From: Caballeronia arvi
Lineage (GTDB): Bacteria; Pseudomonadota; Gammaproteobacteria; Burkholderiales; Burkholderiaceae
Direction of reading: 5' to 3'
Assembly: GCF_001544695.2 (NCBI RefSeq)
Contig: NZ_FCOM02000004.1
Span: 124,001-188,000, forward strand
Length of the DNA: 64,000 bases
A program made the position numbers and the translations under genes. Every line of letters starts with the position of its first letter. Position 1 is the stretch's first letter. Shown piece after piece: positions 1-8,219 of this stretch. The notes beneath the pieces are model-generated. The model saw nothing but the letters and a program-made list of their open reading frames with translations. It searched no databases and had not been told where the DNA came from.

Positions 1-479
1 GCGGCGGCGTCGCGCGCTTCGATCCCGTCGAACTCAGGTTCAAGGATATCGTTCTGCAGAACTCGATCGACTGCAAGAAGAATGCAAACAACCTGCATCG
101 TCCGGAAGGTCTAGTCTTCGCGCCCAACGGAGACCTTTTCATCACGAGCTTTCGGGCGGACATGACCGACCTCGACAGAATCCTGATCGTTCGTGCGGAG
201 GAGCGGATCAGCGGGCAGTTCAGGGTCGATCCGTTTCATATCGAGCTCGACCAGGCCAACGCGGCGCAACAGACTTCGGCGCAGGCAATCGTGTTCGGCC
301 CCGGCGGATATCTCTACGTGCCGATCTTCCAGACCGGCGAAGTGCGCAAGTACGACGTCGTGACGGGCGGATACTGGACGTTCGCGCCGGCCGGCACGCT
401 GAAGGTCCCGCAATACCTCAGCTTCACGCGGACCGATCCGGCGACGCTGGCCTACGGCGAGCGCGACAGACGGCACTGA
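1..479 (+). CDS. Beta-propeller (NHL/SMP-30-like) protein, 3' end only
   Basis: The reading frame is open from base 3 to the stop at 477-479 with no start in the window, so only the last 158 or so residues are present. Visible are repeated blade-like strands of the type RPEGLVFAPNGDLFITS and QAIVFGPGGYLYVPIFQTG, the pattern of NHL/SMP-30/gluconolactonase-like six-bladed propellers. No catalytic residue can be assigned from the fragment and any export signal would lie upstream of the window. It converges on the MFS gene and shares a bidirectional hairpin terminator with it. Family level assignment is reasonable; function is unknown. Confidence 0.6.
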   Translation, partial: GGVARFDPVELRFKDIVLQNSIDCKKNANNLHRPEGLVFAPNGDLFITSFRADMTDLDRILIVRAEERISGQFRVDPFHIELDQANAAQQTSAQAIVFGPGGYLYVPIFQTGEVRKYDVVTGGYWTFAPAGTLKVPQYLSFTRTDPATLAYGERDRRH

Positions 480-505
480 GCATTGCTGCCCGACGTCCGA
501 AAAAC

Positions 506-537
506 GGCAAAGGCCACGCGCTCGCGTGGCCTTTGCC
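506..537. terminator. Bidirectional hairpin terminator between convergent genes
   Basis: A perfect 15-bp inverted repeat (506-520 with 523-537) sits in the 75-base gap between two convergent genes. It is flanked by AAAA on the left, which gives a T run on the minus strand for the MFS gene. The plus-strand side has only scattered T. Confidence 0.8.
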
Positions 538-554
538 TGGCTCTCATCGCACCA

Positions 555-1829
555 TCACGCCGCGACGCGCAACTCCCTCACCCCGCCCTTCCCCCGGCTC
601 ACCGCCGCCAGCGCCGCGAGACTGATCACCGCCGTGAACATCATGTAGAAGCTCGGCGCCGCCTTGCTGCCCGTCGAGCTCAGCAGCCAGATGATGATCG
701 CGGGCGTGAAGCCGCCGAACACCGTCACGCCGATGTTGTAGCCAATCGACATGCCGGTCGCGCGCGTCGACACCGGAAAAATCTCCGACATCAATGCCGG
801 CAGCGCGCCGAAGTAGATCGCCTTGAGCAGCGCAAGCCACGCGACGAGCGCAAACAGCGCCGGCACCGACACATGCGACACGACATACGCGAACGCCGGA
901 TAGCCCGTCACGAACAACAGCAATGCTGCCGTCGACATCTGCTTCACGCGGCCGATCTTGTCGGAGAGATGCCCCGCGAACGGCGTGACGAACGTCAGCA
1001 TGAAGCCCGCGACCATGCTCGCCGCAAAACCGGTCGATGCGTCCAGATGCAGCTCGCGGATCGCGAACGTCGGCACGTACTGCAGCAGATAGTTCACCGC
1101 CGTCGACACCGTCAGCGCGCCGATCGAAACCAGCAGCAAGGTCTTCTGCCGCGCGAAGACATCGCGGACCGGCGTCGACGTGTGCTCGGCTTCGGTGTAA
1201 TCGGTTGCGTCTTCGAGATAGCGGCGCAGGAACAAGCCCGCCGGCCCGATCAGCAAGCCGAAGAAGAACGGAATGCGCCAGCCCCACGCGGCGAGATCCG
1301 CGGCGGGCATCAGCTTGGCGAGCGCGAAGCCGAAGAGCGACGCAAGCAAGGTCGCGAGCCCTTGCGTCGCGAACTGCCAGCTCGCGAGCAGGCCGCGCCG
1401 GTCGGGTGCGTGCTCGATCAGCATCGCCGTCGAAGGGCCGAATTCGCCGCCCGCGGAGAAGCCTTGAATCAGCCGCGCGATGAACACGCCCGCCGGCGCG
1501 ATCAGCCCGATCGATGCATAAGTCGGAATCACCGCGATGATCGCCGTGCCGATCATCATCAGGCCCACCGACATCATCAGCGCCGCCTTGCGTCCGCGCT
1601 TGTCCGCGTAAGCGCCGAGCACCATGCCGCCGATCGGGCGCACCAGATAGGACGCGCCGAACGAGCCGAACGTGAGCAGCATCGACGCCGTCTCGTTCGC
1701 GGCCGGGAAGAAGTTCTTCGCGATATACACCGCGAAAAACGCATAGATCGCGATATCGAACCATTCGAGCGCGTTGCCGACCGAAGTCGCGAGCACGATC
1801 TGCGTCAGGCTCAGAGGCTTTTTGTTCAT
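555..1829 (-). CDS. MFS transporter, metabolite:H+ symporter (MHS) family
   Basis: A 424-residue inner-membrane transporter with about 12 hydrophobic segments. Family marks are GNALEWFDIAIYAF near residues 18-31, the loop 2-3 motif DKRGRK at about 75-80, QGFSAGGEFG at about 121-130 and WGWRIPFFFG at about 181-190; the last two are typical of the MHS group (ProP, KgtP, ShiA-like proton symporters for carboxylates or betaines). It starts 30 bases after the M20 peptidase gene on the same strand, so the two are probably co-transcribed: the transporter may import a peptide-like or N-acylated compound that the peptidase then cleaves. The substrate cannot be read from sequence. Confidence 0.88.
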   Translation of the reverse strand: MNKKPLSLTQIVLATSVGNALEWFDIAIYAFFAVYIAKNFFPAANETASMLLTFGSFGASYLVRPIGGMVLGAYADKRGRKAALMMSVGLMMIGTAIIAVIPTYASIGLIAPAGVFIARLIQGFSAGGEFGPSTAMLIEHAPDRRGLLASWQFATQGLATLLASLFGFALAKLMPAADLAAWGWRIPFFFGLLIGPAGLFLRRYLEDATDYTEAEHTSTPVRDVFARQKTLLLVSIGALTVSTAVNYLLQYVPTFAIRELHLDASTGFAASMVAGFMLTFVTPFAGHLSDKIGRVKQMSTAALLLFVTGYPAFAYVVSHVSVPALFALVAWLALLKAIYFGALPALMSEIFPVSTRATGMSIGYNIGVTVFGGFTPAIIIWLLSSTGSKAAPSFYMMFTAVISLAALAAVSRGKGGVRELRVAA

Positions 1830-1858
1830 GATGTCAGCGTGTCATGAGTAGCGGTTGA

Positions 1859-3277
1859 TCAATGCGCGTCGCGCATGGCGATGAGTGCGGCGCCCTTGTC
1901 GCCGAGATCCCACCAGAGGCCCGCCATCACGCCGAGCGATTCGCGCATCACGGAGCCAAGCACGTGCTCGTTCGGCGCGTGCTGATTGCACGCGGGATAC
2001 GAATGCGGCACCCAGAGCGTAGGCAGGCCGAGCGTTTTGGCGAAGACATCGTTGGGCACCGTGCCGCCCAGGTTCGGCAACAACGCGGGCTTTTTGCCGG
2101 TCGTCGCGCGCATGGAATCCAGCGTCCATCTCACCCAGGGGTCGTCGAGATCGAGACGCGTCGCGGGCGTGCCGCGCGTCGCTTCGACCTTCACTTCATC
2201 GAAACCATGCTCGGCGAAATGACGCTCCAGATGCGTCTGCACATTCTCCCAGTCCGTGCCGACCACGAAGCGCAACTGGCACACCGCCTTTGCGACGGGC
2301 GGTATTGCGTTGACGGGCGCGTCGGCGTTGCCGGATTTCATCGCGAGCACTTCGAGTGCGTTCCAGCCGATCACGCGCTCGGTCGGCGTGAGGCCCGGCT
2401 CGCCCCACGTCGGATCGATCTCGGGCGAGCTGTCGTCGCGGCCCAGTTCGATATCGGCGAGTGCTTCGCGCACGGCTTGCGAGATCGGCGGCGGCCGCAA
2501 TCCATCGACCGCGATACGCCCGTTCCGATCGACGAGACTCGCGATCGCATGCGACAGCACGACCGCCGGATTGCGCAGCACGCCGCCCCAGTTGCCCGAG
2601 TGATGACCGCCTTCGCGCAGGTTCACGGTCAGCTCGAACGGCACGCCGCCGCGCGAACCGAGAAAGAGCGTCGGACGTTCGGCGGACACGCGCGGCCCAT
2701 CGGAGGCGATGAACACGTTTGCCGCAAGCGCGTCCGCGTGCGCGGCGCAGACCTCGTTCAGGCCCGGCGAGCCAATCTCTTCGCCGGTCTCGAAGATCAC
2801 CTTCACGTTATAGCCGAGCCTGCCTTCGCGCGCCGTCAGCACCGCCGCGAGCGCCGCGAAGTTGACCGAATGCTGCCCCTTGTTGTCGGCGGTGCCGCGA
2901 CCGTACCAGCGGTCTTCGTCGATGACGATGTCCCACGGCTTCAGACCGGCGCGCCATTGCTCGTCGTAGCCGCGCACGACATCGCCGTGACCGTAGGTGA
3001 GCACGGTCGGCAGGTCATCGGACTCGTGTCGTTCGGCGATCAGAAACGGCGGCCCGCCCGCGACCGGATTGTCCACGATGCGCGCGGTGAAGCCGAGACG
3101 CGCGAGCGTGTCGCTGACTTCGTCGGTGAGATAGGCGTGCAACGCGGGATTCGCGCCAATCTGGCTCTCGGTGCGAAACGCGACGCGGCGTTGCAGGTCC
3201 GCGAAAAACGCGCCCGAATCGAAAGCCTTGCAAGCGATGGCGATGGCGGTTTCGCGAGTGTTCTGGGGTTCTTTCAC
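1859..3277 (-). CDS. M20 family metallopeptidase (dipeptidase/amidohydrolase)
   Basis: A 472-residue di-zinc hydrolase of the M20 family. Metal ligands and catalytic residues are in place: H97 and D99 in GHGDVV, the bridging D131 in GRGTADNKG, the catalytic E166 and ligand E167 in ETGEEIGS, and a C-terminal His in the HAPNE segment near residue 443. The long lid-containing form is like carnosinase/PepV type dipeptidases rather than the short acetylornithine deacetylases. No signal peptide, so cytoplasmic. The start is GTG with GGAG five bases upstream. It is the first gene of a unit with the MHS transporter and is divergent from a LysR gene that probably controls it. The actual dipeptide or amide substrate is unknown. 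Confidence 0.88.
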   Translation of the reverse strand: MKEPQNTRETAIAIACKAFDSGAFFADLQRRVAFRTESQIGANPALHAYLTDEVSDTLARLGFTARIVDNPVAGGPPFLIAERHESDDLPTVLTYGHGDVVRGYDEQWRAGLKPWDIVIDEDRWYGRGTADNKGQHSVNFAALAAVLTAREGRLGYNVKVIFETGEEIGSPGLNEVCAAHADALAANVFIASDGPRVSAERPTLFLGSRGGVPFELTVNLREGGHHSGNWGGVLRNPAVVLSHAIASLVDRNGRIAVDGLRPPPISQAVREALADIELGRDDSSPEIDPTWGEPGLTPTERVIGWNALEVLAMKSGNADAPVNAIPPVAKAVCQLRFVVGTDWENVQTHLERHFAEHGFDEVKVEATRGTPATRLDLDDPWVRWTLDSMRATTGKKPALLPNLGGTVPNDVFAKTLGLPTLWVPHSYPACNQHAPNEHVLGSVMRESLGVMAGLWWDLGDKGAALIAMRDAH

Positions 3278-3338
3278 GACGTCTCCGGCTGGTTTGTCCT
3301 TCCAATTCCGACCAGTCTAGAAACGCCAAAAATTCGCG

Positions 3339-3353
3339 ACAATTTCAAATTGT
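3339..3353. promoter_or_regulatory. Dyad operator candidate in LysR/M20 divergent region
   Basis: ACAATTTCAAATTGT is a perfect 7+1+7 inverted repeat placed between the divergent M20 peptidase and LysR genes, where a LysR-type activator normally binds. It is the only A+T-rich symmetric element there. A second small hairpin, TTGCC-AAAAA-GGCAA (3364-3378), lies just before the LysR ribosome binding site. Binding is inferred from position only. Confidence 0.5.
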
Positions 3354-3394
3354 GCGGATAGCATTGCCAAAAAGGCAACGCACGGGGAGGCGTC

Positions 3395-4330
3395 GTGCTG
3401 CACGGCATCGCACTCAGATACTTCGTGGAGGTCGCGCGTTCGGGCTCGCTCGCGGCGGCATCGGAACAATTGCATGTCGCGGTATCGGCCATCAGCCGGC
3501 AGATCGCCAAGCTGGAGGAACAGGCGGGCACGCCGCTTTTCGAGCGCATGCCGCGCGGCATGATCCTGACCGAAGCGGGCGAACTGCTCGTGCAGCACGC
3601 GCGCCGCGCGCTGATGGATGGCGACGCCGTACTCGACGAAATCTCGGCGATGCATGCGCTCGGACGCGGCATCGTGCGCATCGGCTGCACGGAAGGCTTC
3701 ACGCGCTGCTTTCTGCCGAGCGTGATGGCGGCGCACTATCGCGCGTATCCGCGCACGCGCTTCGTGATGCGTTCCGGTACGCCTGGACAGGTCGAGCATT
3801 GGGTGGCGAGCGGCGAGGTCGATGTGGGCCTCGCGTTTTCGACATCGACATCGACGGCATTGAGCGTCGAATACAGCGTGAAGGCGCCGGTCTGCGCACT
3901 GCTGCCGCCGACCCATCCGTTGGCGGGCAAAACGAGCCTGACGCTCGACGAGATTCTTCAGTATCCGACCGCCGTGCTCGATCGCGGCACCACCGTGCGT
4001 CAACTGGTCGACTGGTGCTGCTCGGCGCGCGGCGTGCATCTGGAGCCCGTGCTGGCGAGCAACAACTCCAGCGCGATGCATCACTTCGCGGCGCTCACCG
4101 GCGCGATCACGCTCGGCAGCGCCGTCGCGCTCGAAGGCGATCCCGGCCCGCCGACGCTCGTCGCCACGCCCATCGACGAGCCTTTGCTCAACGAGCGTCT
4201 GTTGCAAGTCACGGTGATGCGCGAACGCCGTCTGCCGCCTGCCGTCGATCAGTTCCTGAAATCGCTGACGAACGCGCTGCGCGAGAGTCTCGGCAAGCCC
4301 GCAGCGCGTGCGCCGAAGAAGAAGCGCTAG
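3395..4330 (+). CDS. LysR family transcriptional regulator
   Basis: A 311-residue regulator with an N-terminal winged helix-turn-helix (about residues 3-62, with the ASEQLHVAVSAISRQIAKLEEQAGTPLFER recognition region split across helices) and a C-terminal substrate-binding-like effector domain (about 90-295). The start is GTG at 3395 with GGGGAGG ending four bases upstream. It is divergent from the M20 peptidase/MHS transporter unit, the classical arrangement for a LysR regulator and its target. The C-terminus ends in a Lys-rich tail. The inducer is unknown. Confidence 0.9.
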   Translation: MLHGIALRYFVEVARSGSLAAASEQLHVAVSAISRQIAKLEEQAGTPLFERMPRGMILTEAGELLVQHARRALMDGDAVLDEISAMHALGRGIVRIGCTEGFTRCFLPSVMAAHYRAYPRTRFVMRSGTPGQVEHWVASGEVDVGLAFSTSTSTALSVEYSVKAPVCALLPPTHPLAGKTSLTLDEILQYPTAVLDRGTTVRQLVDWCCSARGVHLEPVLASNNSSAMHHFAALTGAITLGSAVALEGDPGPPTLVATPIDEPLLNERLLQVTVMRERRLPPAVDQFLKSLTNALRESLGKPAARAPKKKR

Positions 4331-4334
4331 TGCT

Positions 4335-4715
4335 TCACTGCGTGCCGACCCACCACGTCGTGCCGGCGGCATCGCGAAAGCCGCCGCGGAAGTCGTCGTC
4401 GTCGCGCTTGCGGGTGGGCGCTTGCACGCTTTGCGCGCCGTTCTGGATCGCGCGATCGTAGACGGCTTGCGCGTCGCGCACATAGACGTGGATATGCGGC
4501 CCGGACGATTGATGATCGGCCGCGCCGCCGCCGATCATCACGATGCTGTCGTCAATGCGTACTTCGGCGTGCATCAGCGAGCCATCGGGGCGGTCGAAGC
4601 GGCGGACCAACGCGCCATCGAAGACGCGTTCGAGAAACGCGATGATCGTTTCGGCGTTCTCGCAGATGAGATAAGGGCTGACGGAGGGATAGTTCGCGGG
4701 TTTCCAGTCGGTCAT
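4335..4715 (-). CDS. VOC (glyoxalase/bleomycin-resistance fold) family protein, PhnB-like
   Basis: A 126-residue single-module vicinal-oxygen-chelate protein: YPSVSPYLICENAETIIAFLERVF at the N-terminus, HAEVRIDDSIVMIGGG in the middle and GPHIHVYVRDAQAVYDRAIQNGA before the C-terminal DAAGTTWWVGTQ are typical of the PhnB/3-demethylubiquinone methyltransferase-like VOC subfamily. Such proteins may be small metal enzymes or binding proteins; no metal set can be assigned securely. It converges with the LysR gene, leaving only four bases between the two stops. Confidence 0.82.
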   Translation of the reverse strand: MTDWKPANYPSVSPYLICENAETIIAFLERVFDGALVRRFDRPDGSLMHAEVRIDDSIVMIGGGAADHQSSGPHIHVYVRDAQAVYDRAIQNGAQSVQAPTRKRDDDDFRGGFRDAAGTTWWVGTQ

Positions 4716-4789
4716 ACACGTTTCCTGAATCGCGCTGCGGGAGTATCAGCGTAGCGCAAAGGCGCGTTCCCGAATCAGCCTTGCTTCAA

Positions 4790-5278
4790 TTATTCGCGGC
4801 CTCGGCTATTCGGTGCGATTGCAGGATCGTGACAGAGGCGGTCACATCCTCCTTCACAAACTGGCAGAAGACCTATCGTCGTGCGTCTGAAATGCTCGTA
4901 TTGTTCCGGCGTCTCTCCCTGACGCTCCTGCAAAACCTGAGGATCATAAAATATGTTCTCCTCTTTCAAGCCAAGCTGCATCAGGTAAGTCTTGATCATT
5001 TTTCCTCTCGCGTCAGCAAGACCCGCGGCCCGGTGCTCGCTCGCGAGGGCAGGACTGATGATCTCCGCTTTGATATCGACACCGGTCACGTTTCTCCAAT
5101 CCCGCGCCCGGATAACCATTTGAGCAACTTCGACCCGTGCGGCATTGCCGATGTCGACAGTATTCAAAGGAATGGCTACGTCAAGCATTTGCGAGAACGT
5201 ACAGGCGCATGCGGGCATCGCGTAACACACAATCAGCATCAGTCCAGCCCGAACAAGCAATTGCTTCAGCTTTTCCAT
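4790..5278 (-). CDS. Exported OmpA-like small protein, partner of the M35 peptidase
   Basis: A 162-residue protein with a Sec signal (hydrophobic core LLVRAGLMLIVCYAMPACA, cleavage around residue 25, possibly a lipid-attached Cys). The mature part reads like a short OmpA-C (peptidoglycan-associated) fold: a strand VDIKAEI, then LADARGKMIKTYLMQLGL, then a strand ENIFYDPQV and a closing RRTTIGLL. The C-terminus carries three more Cys. Its start lies 13 bases inside the end of the M35 gene, so translation is probably coupled. Base composition is well below that of neighbours (27 of 60 G+C at 4921-4980). The periplasmic location and overlap fit an immunity or chaperone-like partner for the peptidase, but this is inference; a plain OmpA-like lipoprotein is the alternative. 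Confidence 0.6.
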   Translation of the reverse strand: MEKLKQLLVRAGLMLIVCYAMPACACTFSQMLDVAIPLNTVDIGNAARVEVAQMVIRARDWRNVTGVDIKAEIISPALASEHRAAGLADARGKMIKTYLMQLGLKEENIFYDPQVLQERQGETPEQYEHFRRTTIGLLPVCEGGCDRLCHDPAIAPNSRGRE

Positions 5279-5955
5279 AGCCGTCCATCCGGGTCAAGAT
5301 CAAGGCCCTCGAAGTGGGCGATATAGCAAGCAATGCTGTCAGCGTTATTCAAAGACTCCTCGCTGTGCGCTCGCGCCCAATACTTCAGTCCGCTGGCCCA
5401 CCCGTATGCATTGTCAAGAGAATCGAAGGCATCAACGTAATGCGTACATTCATGAATCAGCACCTTCAGCTTGCAATTGGTATGGAGATCCGCTGACGGG
5501 AGCGTACAGAAATGCGAATAGAACTGAATGATGCGCTTCTGTGAATCAGGCTTGCATACCGATGCATCGTTGCTTCCCATATCGGCGACGGGTACGCAAC
5601 TTAGGGTTTTGCCTAAGTCATCGTCGTAACGAATCATATTCTCCGGCTTCAACTCACGAAGAACCGTTTGCAGCCTTGGTAATCCTTCCAGCAAAGTCTT
5701 ACGCGTGCCTTCGTCCGATTTCCCGAACCATGTCTGCACACGCTCCTTCTCCCTAATCCAGACCGTCGCGAGCGCGATGATTCGGTCGTCGATCATTCTT
5801 ACTGCGATATCGCGCAATCTCATCATGAGCTTTCGAAACTGCGCGTTCGTCATATTCGGGCAAATCGGCGTTGTGTTGATGAACACCGTCACAGTCGATC
5901 CCTCGATCGTGTTCGTAGTTGTTCTCGCGACAGTTATCCAATCTTCTTCGGACAT
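5266..5955 (-). CDS. M35-like (Asp-zincin) metallo-endopeptidase without signal peptide
   Basis: With the start at 5955 the protein has 229 residues. The zinc site HECTH (H168, E169, H172) followed by LDNAYG (D181 as third ligand, Y184-G185) matches the HExxH...D-x-x-Y-G layout of deuterolysin / peptidyl-Lys metalloendopeptidases. I chose 5955 because AAGGAA lies about nine bases upstream; a longer open frame to 6126 would overlap the patatin terminator and adds no family-like sequence. No signal peptide is present, unlike fungal M35 enzymes, which fits a cargo toxin delivered by another route such as type VI secretion, though no VgrG, PAAR or Rhs gene is in the window. G+C is low (31 of 60 at 5881-5940 against 42 of 60 at 3541-3600), suggesting transfer. 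Confidence 0.75.
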   Translation of the reverse strand: MSEEDWITVARTTTNTIEGSTVTVFINTTPICPNMTNAQFRKLMMRLRDIAVRMIDDRIIALATVWIREKERVQTWFGKSDEGTRKTLLEGLPRLQTVLRELKPENMIRYDDDLGKTLSCVPVADMGSNDASVCKPDSQKRIIQFYSHFCTLPSADLHTNCKLKVLIHECTHYVDAFDSLDNAYGWASGLKYWARAHSEESLNNADSIACYIAHFEGLDLDPDGRLWKS

Positions 5956-6025
5956 TATCTGGATTTCCTTGCGTGCAATCGAAACGCATCTACGACGCGT
6001 TACATGTTCGTTCACCCTATACGAA

Positions 6026-6045
6026 GGGACCGCAAGACCGGTCCC
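6026..6045. repeat. Inverted repeat upstream of the M35 gene
   Basis: GGGACCG (6026-6032) and CGGTCCC (6039-6045) form a 7-bp stem with a 6-base loop between the patatin terminator and the M35 start. It has no T run, so it may be an operator or a remnant at the edge of the low-G+C cassette. Confidence 0.4.
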
Positions 6046-6063
6046 TAAAATGTGAGCCTCGCG

Positions 6064-6092
6064 AAAAAACGCCGGGCGCAAAGCGCCCGGCG
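6064..6092 (-). terminator. Rho-independent terminator of the patatin gene
   Basis: A perfect 10-bp G+C-rich stem (6070-6079 with 6083-6092), a 3-base loop and a run of six T on the minus strand (A6064-A6069) lie 31 bases past the patatin stop. It also isolates the M35 cassette from the adc operon. Confidence 0.9.
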
Positions 6093-6122
6093 CAAGACAA
6101 GCAGTTAATACGTTCGACGCCT

Positions 6123-7391
6123 TCAAACGCCTTCGACCACATCCTCGTCGTCCAGCTTCTTCGACACCGCTTTCGGCATCTCGGGCGTCGCCTTCGGCGC
6201 AGGCTCATGCCGATGTACGTCATGCGTGACGAAACCGAGATCGTGGCTCGGCACTTCGAACCACTCCGGATGGCCGAACGAACGTCGAATGTCTTCCAGC
6301 CCGCTTGCCCAGTGCTCGCCCATCGTGTCGCTACTGAACTCGTAGTCCTTGTAGTGCCCTTCGAAGAACTTGTTCTTGTAGATGAGATGCACGACATTCA
6401 CCGCACCGCCATCGGCGACTTTCTGCGCCTCGCGCAACAGCGGCGTGGAGCGCCGCGTCTTCTCGGGAACATGCTCGAGCAGTTCCTTGATGAGCCGCGA
6501 ATGCTTGCGGTTATGCGCCAGAAAATCGGTGATCGCACGAGTTCTGCTCGAATACTGAATGTCCTTGGTGCGCTCGCTCACATCGAGAAAATCGCCCGGC
6601 AGCGTGCCGCGCGCGCTCCACAGGTCCACCTGAAACACGAGCGCGTCCTTGCGCTGGCAGTCGCGGATGATCTCGGTCAAGGGCGTATTCGACACGAGTC
6701 CGCCGTCCCAATAGAACTCGCCGTCGATCTCGACTGCCGGAAAGCCCGGCGGCAACGCGCCCGACGCCATGAAATGCTCAGGCGCGAGACGCATCTTCGT
6801 GTTGTCGAAGTAGACGAGATTGCCGTTGCGCACGTTCACCGCGCCCACCGACACGCGCATGTCGCCATCGTTGATGCGGTCGAAATCGGCATATTGCAGC
6901 AGCGTCGATCGCAAGGCGGACGTGTCGTAATAGCTCACCTCGCTCGGCCGCTTGCTCCGCGGATGCGCGGAAAAATCGGGAATCTCCACGCGTGGCGCAT
7001 AGAAGCCATTCTGACCCTGGCTCACCGCGCGCACGGCCGCCCACATGCTCGAGAACTTGCGGCTGAGATTCGCGAAGCCGAACGCGGCGGGCACGTAGGC
7101 GCCCACGTTTCCGATCAGATCCGCGGGCTGGCAGACCGTGCTCCAGAAACCGCGCAGCGCGGCCACGCGATCTTCGGGCGCATTGCCCGCGATGATCGCG
7201 GTATTCAACGCGCCGATGGAAATGCCCGAGGTCCAGGTCGGCTCGACACCGACTTCGGCAAGCCCTTCGAACACGCCGGCCTGATACGAACCCAGCGCGC
7301 CGCCGCCTTGCAGCACGAGGCAAACCTCATCGTAGTCCGGCAGCGCGACGTGGTTCGGCTGTGTGAGTGTGTTGCGTTGACTGCGGCGCAT
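6123..7391 (-). CDS. Patatin-like phospholipase
   Basis: A 422-residue serine hydrolase of the patatin family. The oxyanion loop LQGGGALGSYQAGVFEGL lies near residues 27-44, the nucleophile serine is in GISIGALN (GxSxG) near residue 60, and the catalytic Asp is in WDGGLVSNTPL near residue 217. The C-terminal third is the DUF3734-type extension found in this bacterial subgroup. No signal peptide. AAGGAG sits five bases before the ATG. It is the third gene of an operon behind adc and 3-hydroxybutyrate dehydrogenase, so a role in lipid or polyhydroxybutyrate turnover is often proposed for this neighbourhood; direct activity on PHB is not shown. Confidence 0.9.
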   Translation of the reverse strand: MRRSQRNTLTQPNHVALPDYDEVCLVLQGGGALGSYQAGVFEGLAEVGVEPTWTSGISIGALNTAIIAGNAPEDRVAALRGFWSTVCQPADLIGNVGAYVPAAFGFANLSRKFSSMWAAVRAVSQGQNGFYAPRVEIPDFSAHPRSKRPSEVSYYDTSALRSTLLQYADFDRINDGDMRVSVGAVNVRNGNLVYFDNTKMRLAPEHFMASGALPPGFPAVEIDGEFYWDGGLVSNTPLTEIIRDCQRKDALVFQVDLWSARGTLPGDFLDVSERTKDIQYSSRTRAITDFLAHNRKHSRLIKELLEHVPEKTRRSTPLLREAQKVADGGAVNVVHLIYKNKFFEGHYKDYEFSSDTMGEHWASGLEDIRRSFGHPEWFEVPSHDLGFVTHDVHRHEPAPKATPEMPKAVSKKLDDEDVVEGV

Positions 7392-7407
7392 GGGTTCTCC
7401 TTATGGG

Positions 7408-8190
7408 TTATTGCATGAACCAGCCGTGGCTCACGACGATCGACTGGCCCGTCAGCGCATTCGATTCGAAGCCCGCGAGGAACGCGACCGTGTTCGCGAC
7501 ATCGGCGACGGTCGTGAATTCGCCGTCGACCGTTTCCTTCAGCATCACGTTCTTGACGACATCCGCTTCGGAGATGCCGAGCGCTTTCGCCTGCTCGGGA
7601 ATCTGCTTTTCGACGAGCGGCGTGCGCACGAAACCGGGGCACACCACATTGGCGCGCACGCCGCGCGGGCCGCCTTCTTTCGCGACGACGCGCGCGAGTC
7701 CCAGCAAGCCATGCTTCGCGGTCACATAGGCCGACTTCAGCTTCGATGCCTCATGCGAATGCACCGATCCCATATAAATGATCGAGCCGCCCTTGCCCGA
7801 AGCGTACATGTGCTTGATGGCGGCTTTCGTCGTGAGGAACGCGCCATCCAGATGGATCGCGAGCATCTTCTTCCAGTCCGAATACGCATACTCTTCGATC
7901 GGCGCGACGATCTGAATGCCCGCGTTCGACACCAGCACGTCGATGCCGCCGAGCTTCGCGACCGCGTCTTCGATACCCGCGTTCACCGCGTCTTCGCTCG
8001 TCACGTCCATCGATACGGCGATCGCCTTGCCGCCCGCTGCGACGATGCTGTCCGCCACTTTCTGCGCATTCGCGATGTTCAGGTCGGCGATGACGACCGC
8101 CGCTCCGTCGGCTGCGAGCTTGCGCCCCGTCTGTTCACCGATGCCGCTTGCTGCGCCCGTCACGAGCGCGACTTTCCCTTGCAGTGCCAT
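7408..8190 (-). CDS. bdhA: 3-hydroxybutyrate dehydrogenase (SDR family)
   Basis: A 260-residue NAD-dependent short-chain dehydrogenase that interconverts 3-hydroxybutyrate and acetoacetate. The start at 8190 gives [20 protein letters not shown] with the TGxxxGIG nucleotide loop; NAG (SNAGIQ) and the catalytic Ser plus YVTAK (YxxxK) follow. The C-terminal [14 protein letters not shown] ending is typical of bacterial BdhA. A longer open frame to 8448 is just run-through into adc. It follows adc by 29 bases and precedes patatin by 16, so the three act as one ketone-body operon: acetoacetate produced here can be reduced or decarboxylated to acetone. Confidence 0.93.
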   Translation of the reverse strand: MALQGKVALVTGAASGIGEQTGRKLAADGAAVVIADLNIANAQKVADSIVAAGGKAIAVSMDVTSEDAVNAGIEDAVAKLGGIDVLVSNAGIQIVAPIEEYAYSDWKKMLAIHLDGAFLTTKAAIKHMYASGKGGSIIYMGSVHSHEASKLKSAYVTAKHGLLGLARVVAKEGGPRGVRANVVCPGFVRTPLVEKQIPEQAKALGISEADVVKNVMLKETVDGEFTTVADVANTVAFLAGFESNALTGQSIVVSHGWFMQ

Positions 8191-8219
8191 GTGTAGTTCC
8201 CTGGTTGATGTTGTTGGCT

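Noticed and set aside
483..1847. Long open frame on the plus strand (454 codons) opposite the MFS gene
   Set aside because: Arg/His/Glu-rich composition without fold is the antisense shadow of a high-G+C gene; the minus strand has a clear MHS transporter.
1862..3361. 499-codon plus-strand frame opposite the M20 peptidase
   Set aside because: Antisense shadow with low-complexity Arg/Ala/His content; the minus-strand protein has a complete metal site.
5956..6126. N-terminal extension of the M35 peptidase to 6126
   Set aside because: Would cross the patatin terminator and adds residues with no family likeness; AAGGAA supports the start at 5955.
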